In this document: one piece after another, positions 26,086 to 35,532 of the stretch
Layout: every line of letters begins with the position of its first letter
Numbering within the stretch: position 1 is the first letter of the stretch
DNA from: Lysobacter lycopersici
GTDB lineage: Bacteria; Pseudomonadota; Gammaproteobacteria; Xanthomonadales; Xanthomonadaceae
Length of the DNA: 64,000 bases
Direction: 5' to 3'
Assembly (NCBI RefSeq): GCF_007556775.1
Contig: NZ_CP041742.1
Span: forward strand, 1,240,001 to 1,304,000
Program-made: the position numbers and the translations under genes
The notes under the pieces: generated by a model
What the model was told of the DNA's origin: nothing
Databases searched by the model: none
The model's input: the letters and a program-made list of their open reading frames with translations, nothing else

Positions 26086-26628
26086 ATGAATCCCGCCCCC
26101 AACCTCGCGCTGGTCGGACCGATGGGCGCCGGCAAGAGCGCCGTCGGGCGGTTGCTGGCAGAACGCCTCGGCCTGCGTTTCGCCGACCTCGACCACGAGG
26201 TCGAGGACCGCAGCGGCGCGGGCATTGCGACCATCTTCGAATGCGAGGGCGAGGCCGGTTTCCGCGCCCGCGAATCCGCGGCGCTGCAGGCCTTGCTCGC
26301 CGACGACGGACTGGCATTGGCCACCGGCGGCGGCGCAGTGCTGGATGCCGACAACCGCCGGCTGTTGCGCGAACGCTGCTTCGTCGTGCACCTGCACCTC
26401 GACGTGTCCGCGCAACTGCAGCGCCTCGCCCGCGACCGCAGCCGCCCGCTGCTGCAGCGCCCGGATCGCGAACAGGCATTGCAGGAACTCGCTTCGATCC
26501 GTGGCCCGCTGTACGACGAGGTTGCGGATTTGCGCTTCGATACCGGCAACGACAACGCGACGCACGCGGCGATGGCACTGGCCGAATTGCTCGCCGTGAA
26601 GTGGCAACGCGGGAACATCGCCGCATGA
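26086..26628 (+). CDS. aroK: shikimate kinase
   Basis: Phosphorylates shikimate in the aromatic amino acid pathway. 180 residues with Walker [12 protein letters not shown], the substrate-binding [11 protein letters not shown] and the TGGGAVL motif. It overlaps aroB by 4 bp (ATGA), the standard aroKB operon. Confidence 0.96.
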   Translation: MNPAPNLALVGPMGAGKSAVGRLLAERLGLRFADLDHEVEDRSGAGIATIFECEGEAGFRARESAALQALLADDGLALATGGGAVLDADNRRLLRERCFVVHLHLDVSAQLQRLARDRSRPLLQRPDREQALQELASIRGPLYDEVADLRFDTGNDNATHAAMALAELLAVKWQRGNIAA

Positions 26629-27704
26629 TTTCCATCGACGTTGGTGGCGCGAAGCCCTACGCGATCCGCATCGGTGCGGGATTGCTCGGCGATGCGGATG
26701 CCTTGCTCGCGCCGTCGCGCGGACGCCATGCCCTGATCGTGAGCGATGCGAACGTCGCGCCGTTGTATGCACGGCGCGTCGTCGATGCGCTGCGTTCACG
26801 CGATGGACTCGTCGTCGGCGAATGCGTGCTGCCTGCGGGCGAGGAATCCAAGCGCCTGCCGCAGTTCGAACGCGTGCTGCAATCGCTCGCGGACCTCGGC
26901 GCCACCCGCGACGCCTGCGTGTATGCGCTCGGCGGCGGCGTGGTCGGCGACCTGGCCGGCTTCGCTTCCGCGTGCTGGATGCGCGGCATCGATTGCGTGC
27001 AACTACCGACTTCGCTGCTGGCGATGGTCGATTCCTCGGTCGGCGGCAAGACCGGGCTCGACCTCGATGCCGGCAAGAACCTGGTCGGCGCGTTCCATCC
27101 GCCGGTCGCGGTGCTGGCCGACACCGACACGCTGCGCACGCTTCCCGTTCGCGAGCTGCGCGCCGGCCTCGCCGAGGTGGTGAAGTACGGCGCGATCCGC
27201 GACACTGATTTCCTCGATTGGCTCGAACAGAACGTCGACGCTTTGCTCGCCAACGACGGTGACGCATTGGCCGAAGCGATTTCCCGCAGCTGCGCGCACA
27301 AGGCCGCGATCGTCGAACGCGATCCGTTCGAACGCGGCGAGCGCGCGCTGCTGAACTTCGGCCACACCTTCGGCCACGCGATCGAGGCCGAACAGGCCTA
27401 CACCGGGCTCAACCACGGCGAGGTGGTCGCGGTCGGCATGGTGCTCGCGGCGCGGCTCTCGGCCCGGCTCGGCATGGCCGCCGACGCTGATGCGGATCGG
27501 CTGGCGGACTTGCTCGAACGCTTCGGGTTGCCGGTCGCAATCCCGCCCGGACTCGATCCCGAGGCCCTGCTCGCGCGCATGCGCCTGGACAAGAAGGCCA
27601 CCGCGTCCGGCCTGCGTTTCGTGCTCTGGCGCGGGCCGGGGCGCGCGGAAATCGTGGCCGGGGTGGACGAGAACTCGGTGCGCGCCACGCTCGCGTCGGC
27701 GTGA
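26625..27704 (+). CDS. aroB: 3-dehydroquinate synthase
   Basis: Second step of the shikimate pathway, NAD+ and metal-dependent. 359 residues with [38 protein letters not shown] and the metal-ligand region [12 protein letters not shown]. Cotranscribed with aroK. Confidence 0.96.
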   Translation: MISIDVGGAKPYAIRIGAGLLGDADALLAPSRGRHALIVSDANVAPLYARRVVDALRSRDGLVVGECVLPAGEESKRLPQFERVLQSLADLGATRDACVYALGGGVVGDLAGFASACWMRGIDCVQLPTSLLAMVDSSVGGKTGLDLDAGKNLVGAFHPPVAVLADTDTLRTLPVRELRAGLAEVVKYGAIRDTDFLDWLEQNVDALLANDGDALAEAISRSCAHKAAIVERDPFERGERALLNFGHTFGHAIEAEQAYTGLNHGEVVAVGMVLAARLSARLGMAADADADRLADLLERFGLPVAIPPGLDPEALLARMRLDKKATASGLRFVLWRGPGRAEIVAGVDENSVRATLASA

Positions 27705-27708
27705 ACGT

Positions 27709-28488
27709 TCAAGACGATTGATCGTCGCCTTGCGCGGCGTGGTGCCCGAGGCCGAGGCCCATGCCCATGCCGCCGGCACCGGCACCCATCGCGCCGCCCA
27801 TCCCGCCTCCGCCCATTCCCCCGCCACCGCCACCTCCGCCCGCATTCCCGCCATCGCCGCCTTCACCACCGCGCTTGCCGCCACCGGAGGAGGATGTCGT
27901 GCGCAGCGGCCCCTGTTCGGGAATGACCACGCCCGCGGGCACCGGCGCCAGGTCCAGCGCTTCGCGGATGAAACCGCGCAGCGACACCACCAGCGCGGCG
28001 AGCTTGACCGGCCTCCCGGCCACCATCTCGCTCGCGGCTTCGGCTGCCAGGCGCACCTGCTCCGCGGTGCCGAGCAGGATGATGTCGGATAGCGCCGCCT
28101 CGACCGCATCGCGGATGCGGCGCCGGCGTTCGCCGGCCGAATCATCGTCGGCCTGCGTGCGCGACGCCTCGCCCAGCGCGATGCCCGGATCCGCGGCCGC
28201 GGCCGCTTCCACCGATACCGATTCGTCCGCGCGGCGGCGCAGGTCGCGCTTGTGCGCCGGATCGACCGAAAGTTCGCCGGTGAACGAACCGCCCAGGGTC
28301 TTGTAGGCCGCGATCAGCGTGCGCAGGCGCTCGTTGATCTGCCGGTTCTGGGCCTGCTGCCGGCGCTGGATGGTCTGCATGACCAGCAGGCGGATGCCGA
28401 CCGCCACCAGCGACACGACCACCAGCCCGAGCAGCGTGGTGAGCGCGGCATTCCATGAGCTCAGGTCGATGTTGCGCATCGAAGGCAT
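27709..28488 (-). CDS. membrane-anchored protein with Gly-rich tail
   Basis: About 259 residues: one N-terminal membrane helix (about residues 12-35), a long basic coiled/helical region, and a C-terminal tail of almost pure Gly/Met/Ala repeats (GGGGGGMGGGGMGGAMG...) ending in HHAAQGDDQSS. The middle part (RDLRRRADESVSV..., AAEAASEMVAGRPVKLAAL) is rich in charged helices. No family recognised. Start at the ATG 28488, with 28479 as an alternative. It is convergent with aroB, 4 bp away. Confidence 0.68.
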   Translation of the reverse strand: MPSMRNIDLSSWNAALTTLLGLVVVSLVAVGIRLLVMQTIQRRQQAQNRQINERLRTLIAAYKTLGGSFTGELSVDPAHKRDLRRRADESVSVEAAAAADPGIALGEASRTQADDDSAGERRRRIRDAVEAALSDIILLGTAEQVRLAAEAASEMVAGRPVKLAALVVSLRGFIREALDLAPVPAGVVIPEQGPLRTTSSSGGGKRGGEGGDGGNAGGGGGGGGMGGGGMGGAMGAGAGGMGMGLGLGHHAAQGDDQSS

Positions 28489-28555
28489 CCGCCATGGCGA
28501 GGCGGCCAGCATACGGCGTGGGCGCCCGCCGGCGGCGCCCCGCTACAATTCGCGG

Positions 28556-28813
28556 ATGCGCCTGCTGCTGCAACAACGCCCGGACGGCCGCGAATCGCCG
28601 CGCTTCGTCCAGCTGCAACTGGAAGCCGACTTGCTCGGCGGCTGGTCGCTGCTGCGCGAGACCGGGCAGATCGGCGGCCGCAGCACGCTCAAGCGCGAAC
28701 AGTTCCCCGATCAGCAAAGTGCGCTGGTCGCGCTGGAACATGCACGCGATTTGCAATTGCGAAAAGGTTTCCAGTTGATGTTCGCGCAAGGCGCGGATGC
28801 GCCGAAAGGCTAG
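28556..28813 (+). CDS. WGR domain-like small protein
   Basis: An 85-residue protein that is essentially one WGR-type domain: LEADLLGGWSLLRETGQIGGRSTLKREQF, with the Trp-Gly pattern, followed by the helix QSALVALEHARDLQLRKGF. WGR domains occur in PARPs and in bacterial MolR-like proteins and are thought to bind nucleic acids or proteins; the role of the standalone form is unknown. It is divergent from the Gly-rich gene. Confidence 0.8.
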   Translation: MRLLLQQRPDGRESPRFVQLQLEADLLGGWSLLRETGQIGGRSTLKREQFPDQQSALVALEHARDLQLRKGFQLMFAQGADAPKG

Positions 28814-28890
28814 TTCCTGGTTGCTGGTTCCTGGTTGATGGCGAAAAGCCTTCCACCAACAACCAACAACCAACAACCAACAACCAACAA
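28813..28890. repeat. short tandem repeats upstream of hemE
   Basis: Two imperfect copies of GTTCCTGGTTG (28813-28837), then five perfect tandem copies of the heptamer CCAACAA at 28856-28890. The two parts are roughly complementary (GGTTG against CCAAC). Copy number may vary by slippage. It ends 20 bp upstream of the hemE start. Confidence 0.85.
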
Positions 28891-28910
28891 CTTGCACCAC
28901 GGATCCGACG

Positions 28911-29975
28911 TTGACGAATTCCCAGCCCAAAAACGACCGCCTCCTCCGCGCACTGCGCCGCGAACCCGTGGACTGCACGCCGGTGTGGCTGATGCGCCAG
29001 GCCGGGCGCTACCTGCCCGAATACCGCGCCACGCGCGCCAAGGCCGGCAGCTTCCTCGCGATGGCGAAGAACCCCGAACTCGCCTGCGAAGTCACGCTGC
29101 AACCGCTGCGCCGCTTCGACCTCGACGCCGCGATCCTGTTTTCCGACATCCTCACCGTGCCCGACGCGATGGGGCTGGGCCTGTATTTCGTCGAAGGCGA
29201 AGGCCCGAAGTTCGAACGCCCGATCCGCAGCGCCGACGACGTGGCGAAACTCGCCGTTCCGGACATGGATTCGGAATTGCGCTACGTGATGGACGCGGTG
29301 CGCACGATTCGTCGTGAACTGAACGACTCCGTCCCGCTGATCGGTTTTTCCGGCAGCCCGTGGACGCTGGCCTGCTACATGGTCGAAGGCGGCGGCAGCG
29401 ACAACTTCTCCAGGATCAAGGCGATGGCCTTGAACGAGCCGGCATTGCTGCACCGCGTGCTGCAGGTGAACACCGATGCGGTGATCGCTTATCTGTCTGC
29501 ACAGCGCGCGGCCGGCGCGCAGGCGCTGCAGGTATTCGACACCTGGGGTGGCGTGTTGTCGCCGGCGATGTACCGCGAATTCTCCTTGCCCTACCTCGTG
29601 CGCATCGCGCGCGAACTCGATCGCGGCGACACGCCGCTGATCCTGTTCGGCAAGGGAAACGCACCGTACCTGGAAGAGTTGGCGAATAGCAGCGCCGAAG
29701 GCGTAGGCGTGGACTGGACGATTGCCCTGGACGATGCCGCGCGCCGCGTGCAGGGCAAGATCGCGCTGCAGGGCAACCTCGATCCGGCGACGCTGTACGG
29801 CAATCCGGAGGCGATCCGCGCGCAGGCACGGATCGCGCTCGATGCATACCGCGACGGCAACGGCGGTTCGCGCGAGGGCCACGTGTTCAACCTCGGCCAT
29901 GGCCTCTCGCCGGACATGGATCCCGGACACGTCGCCGCGCTGGTGGATGCGGTGCACGAATCCAGCAAGCGCTGA
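28911..29975 (+). CDS. hemE: uroporphyrinogen decarboxylase
   Basis: Converts uroporphyrinogen III to coproporphyrinogen III in heme synthesis. 354 residues with the N-terminal signature [16 protein letters not shown], the aspartate loop [28 protein letters not shown] and the C-terminal [10 protein letters not shown]. The start is a TTG (28911); alignment with the family ([17 protein letters not shown]) supports it and no ATG fits. It sits just after a heptanucleotide repeat tract. Confidence 0.95.
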   Translation: MTNSQPKNDRLLRALRREPVDCTPVWLMRQAGRYLPEYRATRAKAGSFLAMAKNPELACEVTLQPLRRFDLDAAILFSDILTVPDAMGLGLYFVEGEGPKFERPIRSADDVAKLAVPDMDSELRYVMDAVRTIRRELNDSVPLIGFSGSPWTLACYMVEGGGSDNFSRIKAMALNEPALLHRVLQVNTDAVIAYLSAQRAAGAQALQVFDTWGGVLSPAMYREFSLPYLVRIARELDRGDTPLILFGKGNAPYLEELANSSAEGVGVDWTIALDDAARRVQGKIALQGNLDPATLYGNPEAIRAQARIALDAYRDGNGGSREGHVFNLGHGLSPDMDPGHVAALVDAVHESSKR

Positions 29976-29987
29976 AGGCTCTGCTTT

Positions 29988-30109
29988 TTTCCTCTCCCCT
30001 TGGGGGAGAGGACGCCCCGCAGGGGCAGGAGAGGGGCTTCAGACAACACTCGGATTTCCCCTCTCCCGGCGCTACGCGCCACCCTCTCTCTCAAGGGGAG
30101 AGGGAAATT
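29988..30109. repeat. CT/GA-rich mosaic inverted repeat
   Basis: Outer arms TTTCCTCTCCCCTTG (from 29988) and CAAGGGGAGAGGGAAA (to about 30108) pair with each other. Inside are small palindromes CCTCTCCCCTTGGGGGAGAGG-type (29991-30011), GCCCCGCAGGGGC (about 30014-30026), GAGAGGGG / CCCCTCTC and GGCGCTACGCGCC (30068-30080). It lies between the convergent hemE and sensor kinase genes and may act as a terminator-like structure on both strands. Confidence 0.75.
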
Positions 30110-33100
30110 ATTTCCCGCGCGCTTCCGAAATCGCATCCGCCAGCATCGCACCGGTCACCGGCTTGCGCAGGAATCCGTCGAAGCCGGCCGCGCGCGCCGC
30201 AGGCTCCGCATCGCCGTCGGCGCGCGCGGTCACGGCGATGAGCGGTTTCGCGAAGCCTTGCGCACGCAGTGCGCGCGCCAGTGCGAGGCCGTCGAGCCCC
30301 GGCAGGTCCAGATCCAGCAGGCCGGCATCGAAGTTACCCGATGCGACTTCGGTCAGCGCGGCGAGTCCGTGCAGCGCGTGCACGACTTCATGGCCCTGCG
30401 CGCGCAGCAATCCGACGACGACTTCGGCGACGGTGGGATCGTCCTCGACCAGCAACAACCGCAATGCGCCGGTCCCGGATCGCACATCGCGCGAGGCGCG
30501 CGTCTCCACCGCCTGCGGCGACGATTCGGCATTCGCAATCGGCAGCTCGACGGTGAAGCGCGTGCCCTGCCCCGGCGTGCTGTCGACGGCGATGCGCCCG
30601 CCCATCGCCGCTGCGAGTTCCTGCGAAATCGCGAGCCCGAGCCCGCTGCCGCCGTAACGCGTCGCGGTGCGCGCGCCTTCGGCCTGTTCGAAACGGCGGA
30701 ACAACCGCGCCTTCTGTTCCTCGTTGAGGCCCGGGCCGGTGTCGCGAACTTCGAGCCGGACCCCCTGCGGCGACAACGGCGAAACCGAAAGCGCGACTTC
30801 GCCCTGCTCGGTGAACTTGATCGCGTTGCCGACCAGGTTGAGCAGGATCTGCGAGATGCGGCCGCGGTCGCCGCGCAGGCGACGCGGCGCGGCCGGATCG
30901 ATGTTCGTGGCGAATCGCAATCCGCGCTGCGTGGCGAGCGGCGCCATCAGGCCCGCGACATCGTCGACGAGGCCGCGCAACTCGAAATCCGACGGATCGA
31001 GCTGCAGTTTCCCGGCTTCGATGCGGGCGAGGTCGAGCGCGTCGTTGACCAGTCGCAGCAGGTGTTCGCCGGCGCGGCGGATCGCATCGACATGGCCGCG
31101 TTGCCGATCGTCGAGCGAAGTTCCCTGCAGCAGTTCGCTCATGCCTAGCACGCCGGTCATCGGCGTGCGTACTTCATGCCCGAGCGTGGCGAGGAAACGC
31201 GATTTCGCTTCCGATGCCTGTTCGGCCAGCTCGCGCTTGTGCTCGGCGAGCTGCCACGCGCTGCGGCGCTGCAGACGCCGGCGATAGGCTATCGCGCCCC
31301 ATGCGATGAGCAGGATGCCGAGCAGTACGGAACCGGCGTAGGCCCAGGCGGTTCGCCACCACGGAGGCAGCACGCGGAAACGGATGTGCTGTTCGCGCGC
31401 GGCATTGCCGTTCGCATCCACCGCGCGCATGCGCAGTGTGTAACGCCCCGGCGGCAGGCCGGCGATCACGCGCCCGCCGTCCGCGCCCTGCGCGATCCAG
31501 CCGCGGTCGTAACCGTCGATCCGGCTCCAGTAGCGGTTCGAACTGGGATCGTCGTAGGACAACAGGCGCGCATCGATGCGCATCTCGTGCTCGTCCCAGG
31601 GCAGTTCCGGTTCGCGTCCCTGCGGCAACGGCTGCCAGTCGCCGTTGCGCCGCACCGACACCGAATCCAGGCGCAGGCTCGGCGTCATGCCTGGTACATC
31701 CGCCATCGCCGCATCGACCAGCACGACCGAACCATCCATCGTCGCTGCCGCGAGCAGGCTGCCGCCATCGGCAATCGCGATGCCGCGGTCGATGAACTCC
31801 TCGCTGCTCAATCCGCTCTGCGCGCCGTAATGGCGCAGCGTGCGCTTCACCGGGTCCCAGCAATACAGGCCGCGCGTGGTGCTGATCCACAGGCGGTGGC
31901 GCAGGTCCATGCGCATGCCCGCGGCGCCGACCGCCGGCATGCCCTGCGCCTGGCCGATGCGTTCGACCAGTGTCCATCCGTCGTTCGCACGACGGTAATG
32001 CTCGAGTCCGGCCAACCGCTGCAGCCAGAGCCCGTCGTTGCCGTCGAATGCGAATCCGTACACGCGTTCGCCGGCAAGCGATGGCTCGTCGCGGAAACGA
32101 CGCGCGCGGGGATCGAAGCGGCGCATGCCGCCTGCGTCGGCGACCCACGGCGTTCCATCCGGCGCGAGGTCGAGCTGTTCCGCGTCGACCAGGTCGAGCC
32201 CGCCGGCATCGCCGGCGCGCAGGTCGAGCAGTATCCGGCCCGTTTTCCCGTCGCGTTGCTGCACGCCACCGCTGTTGGCCAGCAGCCACAGGCTGCCGTC
32301 GGGTGCGATGCGCAGGTGTTCGATCGGACCGTCGGGCACCGGGTCCCTCGCGTCGTCCGGCAACCATTCGTCGATGGTGTCGGTGCCGATGCGGACCAGG
32401 CTCTTGCTGGTGCCGGCCCACAGTCGCCCGGCATCGTCCTCGACGATGGAATTGAGCTTCTTGCCGCGCAGGCCATCGTCGATCGCCGCGCCGAGGCGTT
32501 CGATGCGCCCGTCGGGCACGAGGCGTTCGATCACGCCCTCGTAACCGCCGAGCCAGACGCCGCCGCCGCGCGCTGGCGCGACCGCCGGATACACGCTGCC
32601 GTTCAGGCCGCCCGCGCCCTGCGTGTACTGCGCGAGCCGGCGCCAGTCCGAACGCAAATAACCGATGCCCGCGCCGTAGACCGGCACCCACAATGCGCCA
32701 TCGGGCTGGCGCACCAGCGATTCGATCGCATGCGGGATGTCCGGCCCGCCGAGCTTGACCGGTACAGGCACCGCATCGCCCTGTTGCCGCCACAAGCCGC
32801 GCTGGCTGGTGATCCAGTAGCCATCGCCATCTCGCGCGATCGCTTTCATCGCGTTCGGGCGTTCGAACATCGACGACCACGCCGGCTGCGTCCAGCGTCC
32901 GTCGGCGTCGCGCCGCCATACGCCCGCCGACGTCGCCACCCACAGCGCGCCGCCCTCCGGCGTCAGCGTGTACACCATCGGCTGCGATTCCACGCCCGGG
33001 AACGGCACGCTCGACGCATGCCCGCCGACGATGCGGCCGAGGCCGTTGTCGGTCGCGACCCACAGCGTGCCTGCGGCATCGAACGCCAGCGAGAGGATGA

Positions 33101-33620
33101 GATCCGACGGCAGGCCGTCCTTCGCCGTCCAGCGTTCGATGCGCCCGTCCGCCTGCATGCGGTGCACGCCGGCATCGTAGGTGCCGAACCACAGGTCGTC
33201 GCCGCGGCTGGTGATGGCCCAGGTCTCGTCGCTGCCGATTTGCGGGTGGTCGGCCTTGCGGTACAGGTGCAGGTCGCGGTTCGGCGCATCCAGCATGCCG
33301 ATGCCGCCCCCCTCGATCGCGAACCACACGCGATCGCGGGCATCCACGTGCAAGGCCTGGATGTTGTTGCCCGGCAATCCGCGCGGGTCGTCCGGGTCGT
33401 AGCGCCAGATGCGCATGCCGATGCCGTCGAAGCGGGCGAGGCCGTCGGCGGTGGCGATCCACAGGTAGCCCTCGTGGTCCAGCGCCAGCGCCTTGTTGTC
33501 GCTGGCCGGCAGCCCCTGGGCGCTGCCGACGATGCGGAAACGCGGGATTTCCGGCACGGCCGCCCACGCCGAACCCGCGGCCAGGCATCCCGCCAGCAAC
33601 CAGCATGCGATCCGGCGCAT
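30108..33620 (-). CDS. hybrid sensor histidine kinase with two-component propeller domain
   Basis: A 1170-residue membrane sensor. Order: signal peptide (1-21, ending SAWA), periplasmic beta-propeller repeats of the Reg_prop type (for example GYLWIATADGLARFD, LWVATDNGLGRI) to about residue 640, a Y_Y_Y domain (residues about 690-755), one membrane helix (about 760-782), HisKA with phospho-His815 (LGHEVRTPMTG), HATPase (N box LLNLVGNAIKF, G box DTGPGLN) and a C-terminal receiver with Asp1103 (DLDLPGLDG). It lacks the AraC-type DNA-binding domain of Bacteroidetes HTCS proteins, so it needs a partner regulator. Ligand unknown. Confidence 0.93.
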   Translation of the reverse strand: MRRIACWLLAGCLAAGSAWAAVPEIPRFRIVGSAQGLPASDNKALALDHEGYLWIATADGLARFDGIGMRIWRYDPDDPRGLPGNNIQALHVDARDRVWFAIEGGGIGMLDAPNRDLHLYRKADHPQIGSDETWAITSRGDDLWFGTYDAGVHRMQADGRIERWTAKDGLPSDLILSLAFDAAGTLWVATDNGLGRIVGGHASSVPFPGVESQPMVYTLTPEGGALWVATSAGVWRRDADGRWTQPAWSSMFERPNAMKAIARDGDGYWITSQRGLWRQQGDAVPVPVKLGGPDIPHAIESLVRQPDGALWVPVYGAGIGYLRSDWRRLAQYTQGAGGLNGSVYPAVAPARGGGVWLGGYEGVIERLVPDGRIERLGAAIDDGLRGKKLNSIVEDDAGRLWAGTSKSLVRIGTDTIDEWLPDDARDPVPDGPIEHLRIAPDGSLWLLANSGGVQQRDGKTGRILLDLRAGDAGGLDLVDAEQLDLAPDGTPWVADAGGMRRFDPRARRFRDEPSLAGERVYGFAFDGNDGLWLQRLAGLEHYRRANDGWTLVERIGQAQGMPAVGAAGMRMDLRHRLWISTTRGLYCWDPVKRTLRHYGAQSGLSSEEFIDRGIAIADGGSLLAAATMDGSVVLVDAAMADVPGMTPSLRLDSVSVRRNGDWQPLPQGREPELPWDEHEMRIDARLLSYDDPSSNRYWSRIDGYDRGWIAQGADGGRVIAGLPPGRYTLRMRAVDANGNAAREQHIRFRVLPPWWRTAWAYAGSVLLGILLIAWGAIAYRRRLQRRSAWQLAEHKRELAEQASEAKSRFLATLGHEVRTPMTGVLGMSELLQGTSLDDRQRGHVDAIRRAGEHLLRLVNDALDLARIEAGKLQLDPSDFELRGLVDDVAGLMAPLATQRGLRFATNIDPAAPRRLRGDRGRISQILLNLVGNAIKFTEQGEVALSVSPLSPQGVRLEVRDTGPGLNEEQKARLFRRFEQAEGARTATRYGGSGLGLAISQELAAAMGGRIAVDSTPGQGTRFTVELPIANAESSPQAVETRASRDVRSGTGALRLLLVEDDPTVAEVVVGLLRAQGHEVVHALHGLAALTEVASGNFDAGLLDLDLPGLDGLALARALRAQGFAKPLIAVTARADGDAEPAARAAGFDGFLRKPVTGAMLADAISEARGK

Positions 33621-33735
33621 GGTTCCCCCGAAGCACTCCCCGGCTGCATCCTCGCAACGTCGCGTTCCAGCCGCAACATCCGGCGTTCATCGCGTCTGTG
33701 CCTAGAATCCGCACCGACCCGCCGCGAGATCCGCC

Positions 33736-34398
33736 ATGCCCCGGCCGTACCGACTCGCCTTCGCCCTGCTCGCGTTCGCGCTACCGTTGGCCGCGACGGC
33801 CGAAACCGCGCATTACGAACTCGATCCGGTGCATACCCGCGTGCTGTTTGCAGTCAGCCATGCCGGCTTCTCGCAGGCGATGGGCACGGTGTCGGGCAGC
33901 CATGGCGAACTGTGGTTCGACCCGGACGACTGGAGCAGCGCGAAGCTCACGGTCGAAGTGCCGCTGGACCGGCTCGACATGGGCGATGCGAAGTGGACCC
34001 GGGCCGTGCAGGCGACGAACCTTCTGGACACCGCGAAACATCCGGTCGCGCGCTTCCTCTCAACACGGATCGAGCCGGTCGACGCGACGCATGCGCGCGT
34101 CTGCGGCGACATGGAAATCCGCGGCGTCGCGCACGACGCTTGCCTCGATGTCGCGTTCAACCAGTTGAAACGGCATCCCATGCCGCCGTTCCGCCGAACC
34201 GCGGGTTTTTCCGCGACCGCGACGCTGAAGCGCAGCGATTTCGGCATCGATGCGTGGAAATCGGTGATCGGCGACGAGGTGCAACTGCGCATCGAGGCCG
34301 AAGCCCTGCGCGCGGGCGCCGGCAACGACGATTCCGGTTCCGACAAGACCGATTCACCATCCACCACCAATGACACGACGCCGGAAACGCATCCATGA
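33736..34398 (+). CDS. YceI family periplasmic protein (first copy)
   Basis: A 220-residue exported lipocalin-like protein of the YceI family, which binds polyisoprenoids such as ubiquinone. Signal peptide ends near ATA; the mature part has ETAHYELDPVHTRVLFAVSHAGFS, TNLLDTAKHPVARF and the RSDFGIDAWKSVIGDEV block. It carries an extra acidic, Thr/Ser-rich C-terminal tail. The stop overlaps the start of the cytochrome b561 gene. Confidence 0.9.
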   Translation: MPRPYRLAFALLAFALPLAATAETAHYELDPVHTRVLFAVSHAGFSQAMGTVSGSHGELWFDPDDWSSAKLTVEVPLDRLDMGDAKWTRAVQATNLLDTAKHPVARFLSTRIEPVDATHARVCGDMEIRGVAHDACLDVAFNQLKRHPMPPFRRTAGFSATATLKRSDFGIDAWKSVIGDEVQLRIEAEALRAGAGNDDSGSDKTDSPSTTNDTTPETHP

Positions 34399-34979
34399 GC
34401 CTGAAGAATCCGAACGAACGCTGGGGCGCGGTGAGCCAGTCCTTCCATTGGCTGATCGTGCTGCTGCTGCTCGCGCAGGGAACCGTCGGCCTGCTGATGG
34501 GCGACATGGCGCGCGGCCCGGACAAGATCGCCGTGTTCGCCTTCCACAAGTCGGTCGGCATCACCATCCTCGCGCTGGCCCTCGCGCGCCTGCTGTGGCG
34601 CCTGTACGCCGGTCGCCCCGCGCCGGTGCCAGGCACGCCGACATGGCAGGAACGCGCGGCTTCGGCGATGCACGTCGCGCTGTACCTGCTGCTGTTCGCG
34701 GTACCGATCAGCGGCTGGGTGATGAACTCCGCCGCGGGCTTCCCGCTGCAATGGTTCGGGCTGTTCAACCTGCCGTCCATCGCCGCGCACGACCACGACC
34801 TGCACGAGTTCACCGAGGATCTGCACGAATGGCTGTTCTGGGCGCTGGTCGCGCTGGCGGCCGCGCATGCCGCGGCGGCGATCTACCACCACCTGTTCCA
34901 GCGCGACGCCACTTTGGCGCGCATGCTGCCGCGCGGCTGGTTGCGCACCCCCACGCAGGAGAACCACGATGTCGCCTAA
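34395..34979 (+). CDS. cytochrome b561 family protein
   Basis: A 194-residue diheme cytochrome b of the inner membrane that may oxidise ubiquinol. Four membrane helices and heme-ligand histidines: SFHWLIVLLL, FHKSVGITIL, HVALYLLLFAVPISGWVMNS and EWLFWALVALAAAHAAAA. It overlaps the upstream yceI by 4 bp and the downstream yceI by 11 bp. In E. coli yceJ-yceI have the same arrangement, so joint work on quinone chemistry is likely. Confidence 0.93.
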   Translation: MSLKNPNERWGAVSQSFHWLIVLLLLAQGTVGLLMGDMARGPDKIAVFAFHKSVGITILALALARLLWRLYAGRPAPVPGTPTWQERAASAMHVALYLLLFAVPISGWVMNSAAGFPLQWFGLFNLPSIAAHDHDLHEFTEDLHEWLFWALVALAAAHAAAAIYHHLFQRDATLARMLPRGWLRTPTQENHDVA

Positions 34980-35532
34980 ATCCCTTTTGCTTCCGTTGCT
35001 GTTGTTCGCGGCGCCGGCGTTCGCCGCCGCGGCTTTTGCCAAGGATTACGTGCAGGCGCCGGGCTCGGCGCTGACCTTCGCCGGCAAATACCAGGGCGAG
35101 GTGTTCACCGGCAGGTTCCCGGGATTCAGCACGAAGCTGTCGTTCGATCCGGCGCAGTTGGCGAACGCGAAACTCGACGTGACCATCCCGCTCGCGACCG
35201 CGACTACCGGCAACGACGACTACGACGGCGAACTGCGCGGCGACGACTTCTTCGCCAGCGCGAAATTCGCCCAGGCGCACTACACCGCGACGAAATTCCG
35301 CGCGCTCGGCGGCAATCGCTACGCCGCCGACGGCACGCTGTCGCTGCGCGGCGTGGACAAGCCGGTGACGCTGGAATTCACCTGGACGCCGGGCGCGAAG
35401 CCGGTGCTCGCCGGCAAGGCCACGGTGTCGCGGCTGGCCTTCGGCGTCGGCGGCGGCGACTGGGCCGATACCGGCCTGATCCCGGACGCGATCGCGGTGG
35501 CGACGAAGGTGGTGTTCACGCCTATTCCGTAG
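34969..35532 (+). CDS. YceI family periplasmic protein (second copy)
   Basis: A 187-residue YceI protein with signal peptide (MSPKSLLLPLLLFAAPAFA...), VQAPGSALTFAGKYQGEVFTG, DDFFASAKFAQAHY and LTFGVGGGDWADTG-like end (here LAFGVGGGDWADTGLIPD). A Shine-Dalgarno CAGGAG precedes the ATG. It is distinct in sequence from the first copy. The stop codon TAG lies in the GTAG end of the repeat at 35529-35595. Confidence 0.93.
   Translation: MSPKSLLLPLLLFAAPAFAAAAFAKDYVQAPGSALTFAGKYQGEVFTGRFPGFSTKLSFDPAQLANAKLDVTIPLATATTGNDDYDGELRGDDFFASAKFAQAHYTATKFRALGGNRYAADGTLSLRGVDKPVTLEFTWTPGAKPVLAGKATVSRLAFGVGGGDWADTGLIPDAIAVATKVVFTPIP

Noticed and set aside
28856-28890. Possible CRISPR
   Set aside because: Seven-base head-to-tail units with no spacers.
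28142-28978. Minus-strand open frame with repeated WLLVVGCW residues
   Set aside because: The repeats are translation of the CCAACAA tandem tract; no domain on either side fits the frame.
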